DNA from: Clostridiales bacterium
Lineage (GTDB): Bacteria; Bacillota; Clostridia; Peptostreptococcales; T1SED10-28
DNA: 6,689 nucleotides
NCBI GenBank assembly: GCA_007134725.1
Contig: SLKF01000178.1
Location: 1-6,689 of the forward strand
Direction of reading: 5' to 3'
In this document: positions 1 through 6,173 of the stretch, piece by piece
How the letters are laid out: each line of letters starts with the position of its first letter
How positions within the stretch are numbered: position 1 is the first letter of the stretch
Notes under the pieces: model-generated
The model's database searches: none
Seen by the model: the letters and a program-made list of their open reading frames with translations, nothing else
What the model was told of the DNA's origin: nothing
Made by a program: the position numbers and the translations under genes

Positions 1-28
1 CAGTCTTTATTAGTTATTTTTTTAACAG

Positions 29-57
29 TTGAATTATTCTGTCTACTGTACTATAAT
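29..57 (+). promoter_or_regulatory. Predicted sigma-A promoter of the gcv operon
   Basis: A -35-like TTGAAT (29-34, 4 of 6 consensus bases) lies 17 bp before a perfect -10 box TATAAT (52-57). Transcription would start near position 64, giving a 5' leader of about 58 nt before the gcvT start at 122. The promoter lies just upstream of five closely packed co-directional genes and is the best sigma-A match I found in the window. A T-run at 17-23 just before it could be the tail of an upstream terminator, but the rest of that structure would lie outside the window. Confidence 0.7.
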
Positions 58-68
58 CACAATTATAG
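51..68. promoter_or_regulatory. Candidate operator: 18-bp dyad over the -10 box
   Basis: CTATAAT (51-57) and ATTATAG (62-68) are perfect inverted repeats separated by CACA (58-61). The left arm contains the whole -10 hexamer and the right arm covers the predicted transcription start, which is where a repressor would block RNA polymerase. The site is AT-rich, so part of the symmetry may come from the TATAAT box itself. No regulator gene is visible in the window. Confidence 0.35.
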
Positions 69-106
69 AAAGGAAAGCTATATCAATCTATAGAGTATTT
101 ACAGAG

Positions 107-111
107 AGGAG
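107..111 (+). promoter_or_regulatory. Ribosome binding site that fixes the gcvT start
   Basis: AGGAG lies 10 nt before the ATG at 122. It decides between that ATG and an in-frame ATG at 29. The upstream codon overlaps the promoter -35 box and has no Shine-Dalgarno sequence. Confidence 0.7.
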
Positions 112-121
112 TGTAGTATAC

Positions 122-1213
122 ATGGAGAATGCAAAAAAGACCCCCCTTTATGAAGAACATCTAAATTTAAAGGGTAAAGTGGTGGATTTTCATGGCTGGG
201 CCCTACCCATAGAATACGAAGGGATTTTACAGGAACATCAGGCCGTAAGAGAAAATGCGGGATTGTTTGATGTATCCCATATGGGAGAAATTCGAATCAA
301 AGGGAAAGAAGCCGAAGCTTTTGTACAGCACTTGATGACGAACGATATTAAGGCCTTGAACAAAGGGCAAATTTTATACACCTTTATGTGTTATCCCCAT
401 GGAGGCGTGGTAGATGATTTACTTGTCTACAAGTATGACAAGGAGCATTACTACCTTGTGGTAAATGCCTCGAATATTGAAAAGGATTTTCAGTGGATCA
501 AAGAGCAGGAAAAGGACTTTGAAGTAGAAATACTAAACGAATCCGAAAGAGTAGCGGAAGTGGCCTTGCAAGGGCCCAAGGCGGAAGTGATCTTACAAAA
601 ACTTACGGATACTCCCTTAAAAGAGATTACCTTTTTCACCTTTCAAGACGGTGTTAAAATCAAGGGGAAAGATTGCTTAGTATCCAGAACCGGCTATACC
701 GGCGAAGATGGCTTCGAGGTATATATGAAGCCGGAAGATGCACGGGAAATATGGCGGGAGATTTTACGTGCCGGGGAAGAAGAAGGCATTAAACCCACAG
801 GCCTGGGCTCACGGGATACCCTTCGATTTGAAGCCGGCCTACCCCTTTACGGAAACGAGTTATCCCAAGATATTACCCCTCTTGAAGCCGGCTTCGGATT
901 TTTCGTGAAATTTACCGAGGAAGATTATATTGGCAAAGCGGCCCTTCAAAAACAAAAAGAAGAAGGCCTTCAACGAAAAATCGTTGGTTTTGAACTGATG
1001 AAAAAGGGAATTCCAAGAGAAGGATATGAAGTATATAAAGAGGGAGAAAAAATCGGGGTGGTAACCACCGGTTATTTATCCCCTACCTTAGGGAAGAGTA
1101 TTGGTCTTGCTTTAGTGGATGTGGCCCACAGCAAAATGGGAAGTACTATTCATATTAAAGTACGAAAACGAGAGATTGAAGCCACCATTATTTCCAAGAG
1201 ATTTTTGAAATAA
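122..1213 (+). CDS. gcvT: Glycine cleavage system T-protein (aminomethyltransferase)
   Basis: Cytoplasmic tetrahydrofolate-dependent aminomethyltransferase (EC 2.1.2.10). It takes the aminomethyl group from the lipoyl arm of GcvH, forms 5,10-methylene-tetrahydrofolate and releases ammonia. The 363-residue product has the usual family length. It starts with the typical VDFHGWALPIEYEG (21-34) and FDVSHMGE (49-56) motifs. GGVVDD (94-99) contains the family's conserved catalytic aspartate, probably D98 by recall of the Thermotoga maritima enzyme. VVNASN and SRTGYTGEDGFE (188-199) line the folate pocket in known structures. A C-terminal barrel region with GYLSPTLGKSIGLALV follows. The ATG at 122 is chosen because it has a good ribosome binding site and lies downstream of the promoter; an in-frame ATG at 29 would add 31 non-conserved residues. 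The C-terminus ends in KRFLK rather than the more common PFY-type ending, a minor variation. It is the first gene of the operon. Confidence 0.97.
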   Translation: MENAKKTPLYEEHLNLKGKVVDFHGWALPIEYEGILQEHQAVRENAGLFDVSHMGEIRIKGKEAEAFVQHLMTNDIKALNKGQILYTFMCYPHGGVVDDLLVYKYDKEHYYLVVNASNIEKDFQWIKEQEKDFEVEILNESERVAEVALQGPKAEVILQKLTDTPLKEITFFTFQDGVKIKGKDCLVSRTGYTGEDGFEVYMKPEDAREIWREILRAGEEEGIKPTGLGSRDTLRFEAGLPLYGNELSQDITPLEAGFGFFVKFTEEDYIGKAALQKQKEEGLQRKIVGFELMKKGIPREGYEVYKEGEKIGVVTTGYLSPTLGKSIGLALVDVAHSKMGSTIHIKVRKREIEATIISKRFLK

Positions 1214-1255
1214 GGATTGAGTTTTGGAAAATTGGATAAAAATACATTATACGCG

Positions 1256-1277
1256 TTTCCGGGGGAGAACCCGGAAA
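1256..1277 (+). other. Intercistronic hairpin between gcvT and gcvH
   Basis: The 94-nt gap between gcvT and gcvH holds a perfect 8-bp inverted repeat: TTTCCGGG (1256-1263), loop GGAGAA (1264-1269), CCCGGAAA (1270-1277). No U-tract follows, so it is not a standard intrinsic terminator. It ends 15 nt before the gcvH ribosome binding site. It could stabilise or mark a processing site in the mRNA and so adjust the T:H protein ratio; that role is inference. GGAAA at 1226-1230 could pair with TTTCC (1256-1260) as an alternative fold. Confidence 0.5.
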
Positions 1278-1307
1278 ATCTCGTGAAAATCAAAAGGAGG
1301 AATTAAA

Positions 1308-1679
1308 ATGAGTGAATTATTTTTTACGAAGAAACATGAATGGGTACTGGTGGATAACGGTCATGCAACAATTGGGATCAGCGATTATGCCCAGGAACAA
1401 TTAGGAGATATCGTATTTATTGAGCTTCCCGATGTAGACGAAGACTTTGAACAGGGTGATGATTTTGGGGTAGTAGAATCCGTAAAAGCGGCTTCAGACC
1501 TCTATATGCCCATCAGCGGAAAAGTAGTGGAAATCAATGAGGAGCTGGAAGACGCACCGGAGCTTGTAAATGAAGATGCCATGGCAAACTGGATGATTAA
1601 AGTGGAAATTACCAAAAAAGAAGAATTAGCGGACCTCTTATCAGAAGTTCAGTACAAAGACTTTATCGAGGAGGAATAA
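1308..1679 (+). CDS. gcvH: Glycine cleavage system H-protein (lipoyl carrier)
   Basis: Small acidic lipoyl carrier protein that shuttles the aminomethyl and dihydrolipoyl intermediates between the P-, T- and L-proteins. The 123-residue length is typical. The N-terminus (FFTKKHEWV) and the central [16 protein letters not shown] match the family. The lipoylation motif is [18 protein letters not shown], with the attachment lysine at K60. The C-terminal [13 protein letters not shown] segment is the conserved end of the lipoyl-type sandwich fold. The ATG at 1308 follows a strong AAAGGAGG (1293-1300) by 7 nt. This is the best ribosome binding site of the cluster, which fits the need for excess H-protein. 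The final codons (GAG GAG GAA) double as the Shine-Dalgarno sequence of the next gene. Lipoylation would need a ligase or LipA/LipB/LipM-type enzymes encoded elsewhere. Confidence 0.98.
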   Translation: MSELFFTKKHEWVLVDNGHATIGISDYAQEQLGDIVFIELPDVDEDFEQGDDFGVVESVKAASDLYMPISGKVVEINEELEDAPELVNEDAMANWMIKVEITKKEELADLLSEVQYKDFIEEE

Positions 1680-1681
1680 CA

Positions 1682-3025
1682 ATGTTTCCTTATATAGCCA
1701 ACACTCCGCAAGATGAAAAGGATATGCTAAAAGCCATTGGTTTTAATTCTATTGAGGAATTTTTTGACGACATTCCAAAAGAACTTCGCTTACATCGAGA
1801 CTTAAATCTTAAGCCCGCCATGACGGAAGCGGAAATCAAAGTGCATATGGAAAAACTCGGGGCAAAAAATCGTGGCAAGGAACTGGTAAGTTTCCTTGGA
1901 GGCGGCGTTTATGACCGACACATTCCGTCAGTGATCAATCATGTGATTTCACGGTCCGAGTTCTACACCGCTTACACCCCTTATCAACCGGAAATCAGTC
2001 AAGGAATGTTGCAAGCAATCTTTGAATACCAGACGATGATTACCAATCTAACCGGGTTGGATGTCTCCAATGCATCGCTGTATGATGGGGCAAGTGCCGT
2101 GGCAGAAGCCGCATTTATGGCAGTGGATAAAACCCGAAATAAAGAGATTATTGTACCGGATAATATTCACCCCAATACGCTCCGAGTCCTAAAAACCTAT
2201 CTACGGTTTAAAGACTTGGAACTTGTGGTGGTAGCCACAAAGGAGGGAACTTTCTCAAAGGCGGCGTTAGAAGAGAAGATTAGCGAAAATACTGCGGGAG
2301 TCTTAGTGCAAAACCCCAACTTCTATGGCTTAGTAGAGAATGAAATTGAAGAAATTGTAGAGTTAACCCATAAAAACAAGGCCCTACTGATCATGAGTGT
2401 GGATCCCATCACCCTAGGCGTGCTGAAGTCACCGGGAGAGTACGGTGCAGATATCGCGGTAGGCGATGGACAGTCCCTAGGGAACGGCCTGAACTTTGGT
2501 GGACCCTACTTTGGATTTATGGCGGCTACAAGCAAATTAATCCGGAAAATGCCCGGTCGAATTGTGGGGCAAACCGTAGATAAAGATGGAAAAAGAGGAT
2601 TTGTCTTAACCCTTCAAACCAGAGAGCAGCATATTCGACGGGAAAAAGCGACTTCCAATATTTGTACCAATCAAGCATTAAATGCCTTAGCGGCCAGTGT
2701 TTATATGGTGGCATTAGGGAAAAAAGGGATTACAGAAGTAGCCACCCAAAGTGCTCAAAAGGCTCATTATTTGTATAATCAAATTCTTGAGAAGACGAAT
2801 TTTAAGCCGGTTTATGACAAGCCTTTCTTTATGGAGTTCGGAATAACCAGTAATATTCCTGCAACAAAAGTCAAAGAAGCCCTGTTGGAAAAAGGAATTC
2901 TTGGAGGCATTGAGCTTCGGATTTGCGGGGAACATTTTGACAACGCCCTACTTGTGGCGGTAACGGAAAAGCGTACAAAGGCAGAGATGGATCAATTTGT
3001 TCAGGTATTGGAGGGATTAAAATGA
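1682..3025 (+). CDS. gcvPA: Glycine dehydrogenase (decarboxylating) subunit 1, GcvPA
   Basis: N-terminal half of the P-protein (EC 1.4.4.2), encoded separately as in many Bacillota and some thermophiles. With GcvPB it forms the PLP-dependent enzyme that decarboxylates glycine and transfers the aminomethyl group to lipoyl-GcvH. The 447 residues show the family hallmarks: [16 protein letters not shown] at the N-terminus, [15 protein letters not shown] (71-85), [11 protein letters not shown] (98-108), [13 protein letters not shown] (131-143) and QNPNFYG. This subunit has the aminotransferase fold but lacks the PLP-binding lysine, which is in GcvPB. The ATG at 1682 is 2 nt after the gcvH stop, and its ribosome binding site GAGGAGGA (1668-1675) lies inside the end of gcvH. 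Its TGA stop overlaps the gcvPB start, suggesting translational coupling and 1:1 subunit output. Confidence 0.97.
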   Translation: MFPYIANTPQDEKDMLKAIGFNSIEEFFDDIPKELRLHRDLNLKPAMTEAEIKVHMEKLGAKNRGKELVSFLGGGVYDRHIPSVINHVISRSEFYTAYTPYQPEISQGMLQAIFEYQTMITNLTGLDVSNASLYDGASAVAEAAFMAVDKTRNKEIIVPDNIHPNTLRVLKTYLRFKDLELVVVATKEGTFSKAALEEKISENTAGVLVQNPNFYGLVENEIEEIVELTHKNKALLIMSVDPITLGVLKSPGEYGADIAVGDGQSLGNGLNFGGPYFGFMAATSKLIRKMPGRIVGQTVDKDGKRGFVLTLQTREQHIRREKATSNICTNQALNALAASVYMVALGKKGITEVATQSAQKAHYLYNQILEKTNFKPVYDKPFFMEFGITSNIPATKVKEALLEKGILGGIELRICGEHFDNALLVAVTEKRTKAEMDQFVQVLEGLK

Positions 3026-4482
3026 AAAAATACGACCACTTAATTTTTGAACTTTCTAACCCCGATCGTAGAGCTTTTGAAATTCCAAAAAGTGATGTGG
3101 GGGAGGAATCCCTTGAAAGCTTCTTACCAAAGAAAGCCCTAAGGGCAAAAGCACCGGAGCTTCCTCAGGTAGGTCAAGTGGATTTAATGAGACATTATAC
3201 GAATCTGTCCCATAAAAACTATGGTCTGGACACAGGATTTTATCCTCTTGGATCTTGTACAATGAAATACAACCCTAAAATCAATGAAGATATGGCAAGA
3301 CTGCCAAACTTTACAGAAACTCATCCCATGCAGGATGATTTCCTGGTACAAGGAAATCTGGAACTGATGGATAATTTAGATCAGATGCTTTGCGAAATTA
3401 CGGGTATGGATAAAATGACCCTGCAACCCATTGCGGGATCCCATGGTGAAATGCTGGGACTGATGCTGATGAAGGCATATCATGCCGACAAAGGAGATAT
3501 GAATAGAACGAAAATCATCGTTCCCGACTCCTCCCATGGAACAAACCCCGCCAGTGCGGCCATGGCAGGACTGGATGTGGTAACCATCGAGTCGAAGGAA
3601 AATGGGGAGGTGGACTTAGAGGCATTAAAAGAAGCATTAGGAGACGATGTGGCAGGACTCATGCTTACGAATCCCAACACCCTGGGTCTTTTTGAAAAAC
3701 AGATTCAGGAAATTGCAGCCATGGTTCATGAAGCCGGGGGACTCCTCTATTATGATGGAGCCAATACCAATGCCATTATGGGCATTACCCGACCGGGAGA
3801 CATGGGATTTGATATTGTTCATCTAAATCTACACAAAACCTTTACAACCCCTCATGGCGGCGGTGGGCCGGGCAGCGGTCCTGTCGGTGTGAAAGCCCGA
3901 CTGATTCCTTATCTACCGGTGCCATTTGTTGAAAAGAATGAAGCGGGCTATAAGTTAAGCTATGATTCTCCAAAATCCGTAGGGAAGATTTCAAATTACT
4001 ATGGAAATTTCGGAATCTATCTAAGAGCGTATGTATATATTCTAAGCATGGGTTACAATGGATTAAAGCGGGCAAGTGAAGTGGCGGTTCTGAATGCCAA
4101 CTATATAATGTACTCGTTAAAAGATCACTATAAACTTGCCGTGGACCGACCTTGCAAGCATGAATTTGTGTTAGCGGGAATCAATACGGATATTGCGGAA
4201 ATGCCAACGGTAAACATTGCCAAAAGGCTGTTGGATTACGGATATCATCCACCAACGGTTTATTTCCCCCTGATTGTCCCTGAGGCATTGATGGTTGAAC
4301 CCACGGAGACCGAATCCAAAGAAACCCTCGATGACTTTATAAAAGCCATGAAGGCGATTGTGGAAGAATCCAAAAATGATCCGGAACTAGTAAAAACAGC
4401 TCCCCATACCACACCGGTAAGAAAGCTGGATGAAGTAGGGGCAGCAAGGAACCCGATTGTACGTTGGGAACCGAAAGAATAA
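3022..4482 (+). CDS. gcvPB: Glycine dehydrogenase (decarboxylating) subunit 2, GcvPB
   Basis: C-terminal half of the split P-protein and the subunit that carries the PLP cofactor. It is 486 residues long, as usual for this subunit. [28 protein letters not shown] (58-85) is the strongly conserved start of the core. [10 protein letters not shown] (171-180) follows. [18 protein letters not shown] contains the Schiff-base lysine K272 and the glycine-rich loop at 279-284 beside it. Together with GcvPA it performs the only CO2-releasing (or CO2-fixing, in reverse) step of the pathway. The start ATG overlaps the gcvPA stop (ATGA at 3022-3025) and is preceded by GGAGGG (3010-3015). No frameshift, truncation or missing catalytic residue is seen. 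Confidence 0.97.
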   Translation: MKKYDHLIFELSNPDRRAFEIPKSDVGEESLESFLPKKALRAKAPELPQVGQVDLMRHYTNLSHKNYGLDTGFYPLGSCTMKYNPKINEDMARLPNFTETHPMQDDFLVQGNLELMDNLDQMLCEITGMDKMTLQPIAGSHGEMLGLMLMKAYHADKGDMNRTKIIVPDSSHGTNPASAAMAGLDVVTIESKENGEVDLEALKEALGDDVAGLMLTNPNTLGLFEKQIQEIAAMVHEAGGLLYYDGANTNAIMGITRPGDMGFDIVHLNLHKTFTTPHGGGGPGSGPVGVKARLIPYLPVPFVEKNEAGYKLSYDSPKSVGKISNYYGNFGIYLRAYVYILSMGYNGLKRASEVAVLNANYIMYSLKDHYKLAVDRPCKHEFVLAGINTDIAEMPTVNIAKRLLDYGYHPPTVYFPLIVPEALMVEPTETESKETLDDFIKAMKAIVEESKNDPELVKTAPHTTPVRKLDEVGAARNPIVRWEPKE

Positions 4483-4488
4483 AATCAT

Positions 4489-4496
4489 AAGGCGGT
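4489..4496 (+). promoter_or_regulatory. Ribosome binding site that fixes the lpdA start
   Basis: AAGGCGGT differs from the ideal AAGGAGGT at one base and lies 11 nt before the ATG at 4508. An in-frame ATG at 4457 lies inside gcvPB without such a site and would add 17 residues before the FAD-binding motif, so the later start is preferred. Confidence 0.65.
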
Positions 4497-4507
4497 GTCA
4501 GTATTCA

Positions 4508-5914
4508 ATGAAAGACATAATTGTAATTGGAGGAGGGCCAGGGGGTTATGTAGCCGCGATTCGTGCGGCACAACTTGGAGCCACCGTGACAGTAGTGGAA
4601 AAAGAAAACCTGGGAGGCACTTGCCTGAATAAAGGTTGTATTCCTACCAAAGCATTATATAAAAATGCGGAAGTAGTTCACTCGGTTAGCACCATGAAAG
4701 AATTTGGAGTAAACATAGAGGGCGGTTTTACCATAGACATTCCCCAAATCCATAAACGAAAAGAAGAAGTGGTTTTTAAGCTTGTGGACGGCGTAAGGAG
4801 AATTTTAGACTCCTATGACATTGAGACCATCTTTGGATCCGCGGAAATTAAGGACCGAAACCATGTGGTGGTGCATAAAAATGATGGAGAGACCGAAAGT
4901 CTTGAGACAAAAAACATCATCATTGCCACGGGAGCCACTCCTTTTATACCGGAAAATATGAAAAGCGATAACCCGAATATTATGACCAGCGATGAGATCA
5001 TTAATTTTGAGCACATCCCAAAATCCTTGGTAATCATTGGGGGCGGCGTAATCGGCATGGAGTTTGCCAATATTTTTCATGCGATGGGCACAGAGGTCCA
5101 TGTGATGGAACGCAACGCTCGAATTTTAAATCGATTGGATAGCGACTTGTCCAAAAGACTGCAAGCCTATATAAAAAAGCAGGGAATGAAAATTCATAAC
5201 TATGCTTCAGTAAAGGCACTGAATACCAAGGAAGACGGCAGCATCGAAGTCATTGGAGAGCAAAAAGGGAAAGAGCTGATTCTAAATACGGAAAAGGTGC
5301 TAATCTCCGTAGGACGAAGACCCAATCTCCAAGGGATGAATCTAGAAGCCCTAGGGGTCAAACATTCTCCAAAGGGAATTGAAATCAATGATAACTATGA
5401 AACCAATGTTGAAGGAATCTTTGCGATCGGAGATGTGACGGGTGGAATTATGCTTGCCCACGAAGCCTCTCACCATGGAACCATTGCGGCGGAAGCGGCA
5501 ATGAATAAACGAACAACCCGTAACGGTTCCGTAATCCCAAGCGCCATTTTTACGTCACCGGAAGTGGCAACCGTGGGTCTTACCGAGGAAGAAGCAAAAG
5601 CGAAAAAACTGGACTATGTAACATCGAAATTTATGTTCGGAGGAAATGGAAAAGCCTTAGCCATGGGAGACTCCCAAGGATTTATTAAAGTGATTGCCAA
5701 TGGCGATACCATTGTAGGGGTTCACATTATGGGTCTGAATGCATCGGATTTAATACACGAAGGCGTACTTGCCGTAAGTAAGGGTATGAGAATCGATGAC
5801 ATTACAAGCACCGTACATGCCCACCCCACAATGAGTGAAGGTTTTGCAGAGGCGGTACTGGGGCTTAAAGGCGTGTCTATACATGCCTTGGCTTCGAAGA
5901 AAAAGAAGGAATAA
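4508..5914 (+). CDS. lpdA: Dihydrolipoyl dehydrogenase (L-protein / E3)
   Basis: FAD-dependent disulfide oxidoreductase (EC 1.8.1.4) that reoxidises the dihydrolipoyl arm of GcvH and passes the electrons to NAD+. The 468-residue product has all family elements in order. FAD-binding GxGxxG is at 8-13. The redox-active disulfide is C39/C44 in GGTCLNKGCIPTK. The NAD-binding GxGxxG is at 178-183. The second FAD contact is GIFAIGDV. The C-terminal dimer interface carries the catalytic HAHPTMSE pair (H439 and E444). It has no N-terminal lipoyl domain, unlike some E3 proteins. Its place as last gene of the operon, 25 nt after gcvPB, implies it is the L-protein dedicated to glycine cleavage, though such enzymes may also serve other 2-oxoacid complexes. 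The lysine-rich tail is ordinary. Confidence 0.96.
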   Translation: MKDIIVIGGGPGGYVAAIRAAQLGATVTVVEKENLGGTCLNKGCIPTKALYKNAEVVHSVSTMKEFGVNIEGGFTIDIPQIHKRKEEVVFKLVDGVRRILDSYDIETIFGSAEIKDRNHVVVHKNDGETESLETKNIIIATGATPFIPENMKSDNPNIMTSDEIINFEHIPKSLVIIGGGVIGMEFANIFHAMGTEVHVMERNARILNRLDSDLSKRLQAYIKKQGMKIHNYASVKALNTKEDGSIEVIGEQKGKELILNTEKVLISVGRRPNLQGMNLEALGVKHSPKGIEINDNYETNVEGIFAIGDVTGGIMLAHEASHHGTIAAEAAMNKRTTRNGSVIPSAIFTSPEVATVGLTEEEAKAKKLDYVTSKFMFGGNGKALAMGDSQGFIKVIANGDTIVGVHIMGLNASDLIHEGVLAVSKGMRIDDITSTVHAHPTMSEGFAEAVLGLKGVSIHALASKKKKE

Positions 5915-5933
5915 AGTACAAAAAACAGCAAAT

Positions 5934-5983
5934 AAAAAAACCCTGTAAATCGGTCTTAATAAACCTTTTTACAGGTTTTTTTT
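5934..5983 (+). terminator. Rho-independent terminator of the gcv operon, probably bidirectional
   Basis: CCTGTAAA (5942-5949) pairs perfectly with TTTACAGG (5968-5975) across an 18-nt loop. The stem is followed by eight T residues (5976-5983) and preceded by seven A residues (5934-5940), with one unpaired C at 5941. The A-tract would serve as the U-tract on the opposite strand, so it could stop transcription from both directions. It starts 20 nt after the lpdA stop. A smaller competing hairpin, AAACCT (5961-5966) with AGGTTT (5973-5978), uses the same T-tract. Confidence 0.88.
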
Positions 5984-6013
5984 ATGCGAAATTCCAGGAT
6001 TTTTAGGCAAAAT

Positions 6014-6022
6014 TGGTATAAA
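6014..6022 (+). promoter_or_regulatory. Candidate extended -10 promoter upstream of moxR
   Basis: TGGTATAAA (6014-6022) is a TGn-extended -10 element with 5 of 6 bases matching TATAAT. No convincing -35 box lies 17 bp upstream, which extended -10 promoters can tolerate. It would start transcripts near 6029, about 145 nt before moxR. AT-rich sequence makes chance matches likely. Confidence 0.25.
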
Positions 6023-6061
6023 GGAGGTTTTTTTGAGGAGATTATTGTATTGTTTGAAAAT

Positions 6062-6090
6062 TTGTTATAAAATGAAAAATATCATATAAA
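6062..6090 (+). promoter_or_regulatory. Candidate sigma-A promoter of moxR
   Basis: TTGTTA (6062-6067, 4 of 6) and TATAAA (6085-6090, 5 of 6) are separated by 17 bp. A start near 6097 would give a leader of about 77 nt. A promoter is expected here because the terminator at 5934-5983 isolates moxR from the gcv operon. The AT-rich context keeps confidence modest. Confidence 0.35.
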
Positions 6091-6100
6091 AAAAATTATA

Positions 6101-6114
6101 TATACACCAGTATA
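6101..6114. repeat. Short inverted repeat in the moxR leader
   Basis: TATAC (6101-6105) and GTATA (6110-6114) form a perfect dyad around ACCA. The right arm overlaps an 8-bp palindrome AGTATACT (6109-6116). It lies just after the predicted transcription start, a plausible operator position, but the arms are short and AT-rich. Confidence 0.25.
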
Positions 6115-6126
6115 CTTTTGTCGGAA

Positions 6127-6167
6127 AGCGAAACGCTAATAATAAAGGGGGTGGGTCCTTAGGGACC
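6127..6167 (+). promoter_or_regulatory. moxR translation start region: ribosome binding site flanked by two hairpins
   Basis: The likely Shine-Dalgarno sequence AAAGGGGGTG (6144-6153) differs from the anti-SD complement AAAGGAGGTG at one base. It lies 20 nt before the ATG at 6174, too far for normal spacing. The gap is filled by a hairpin, GGTCC (6154-6158), loop TTAG, GGACC (6163-6167), and then AAAGAG. If the hairpin forms, the effective spacing falls to about 6 nt. A smaller stem, AGCG-AAA-CGCT (6127-6137), lies upstream. An alternative pairing of AAGG (6145-6148) with CCTT (6157-6160) would hide the Shine-Dalgarno sequence and is mutually exclusive with the spacer hairpin. Confidence 0.5.
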
Positions 6168-6173
6168 AAAGAG

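Noticed and set aside
29..121. In-frame upstream ATG that would lengthen GcvT by 31 residues
   Set aside because: It overlaps the -35 box, has no ribosome binding site, and the extra residues do not resemble the T-protein family. The ATG at 122 has AGGAG at proper spacing.
1224..1253. Possible internal promoter for gcvH (TTGGAA, 18 bp, TATACG)
   Set aside because: Only 4 of 6 matches at each box in AT-rich sequence, which is not enough to claim a promoter.
1224..1286. 20-codon TTG-start frame in the gcvT-gcvH gap
   Set aside because: It has only a weak AAGGA upstream and reads straight through the hairpin; the gap is better explained as structured RNA.
4457..4507. Upstream ATG that would add 17 residues to Lpd
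   Set aside because: It lies inside gcvPB without a Shine-Dalgarno sequence. The ATG at 4508 has a near-perfect one and places the FAD-binding motif at the normal N-terminal position.
1690..5931. Several minus-strand open frames of 61-98 codons inside gcvPA, gcvPB and lpdA
   Set aside because: All lie antisense to well-supported genes, lack recognisable motifs and are what codon bias produces by chance.
6115..6173. Riboswitch-like leader upstream of moxR (c-di-GMP, preQ1 or similar)
   Set aside because: Short stems are present, but I could match none of the conserved cores of these classes, and MoxR genes are not known targets.
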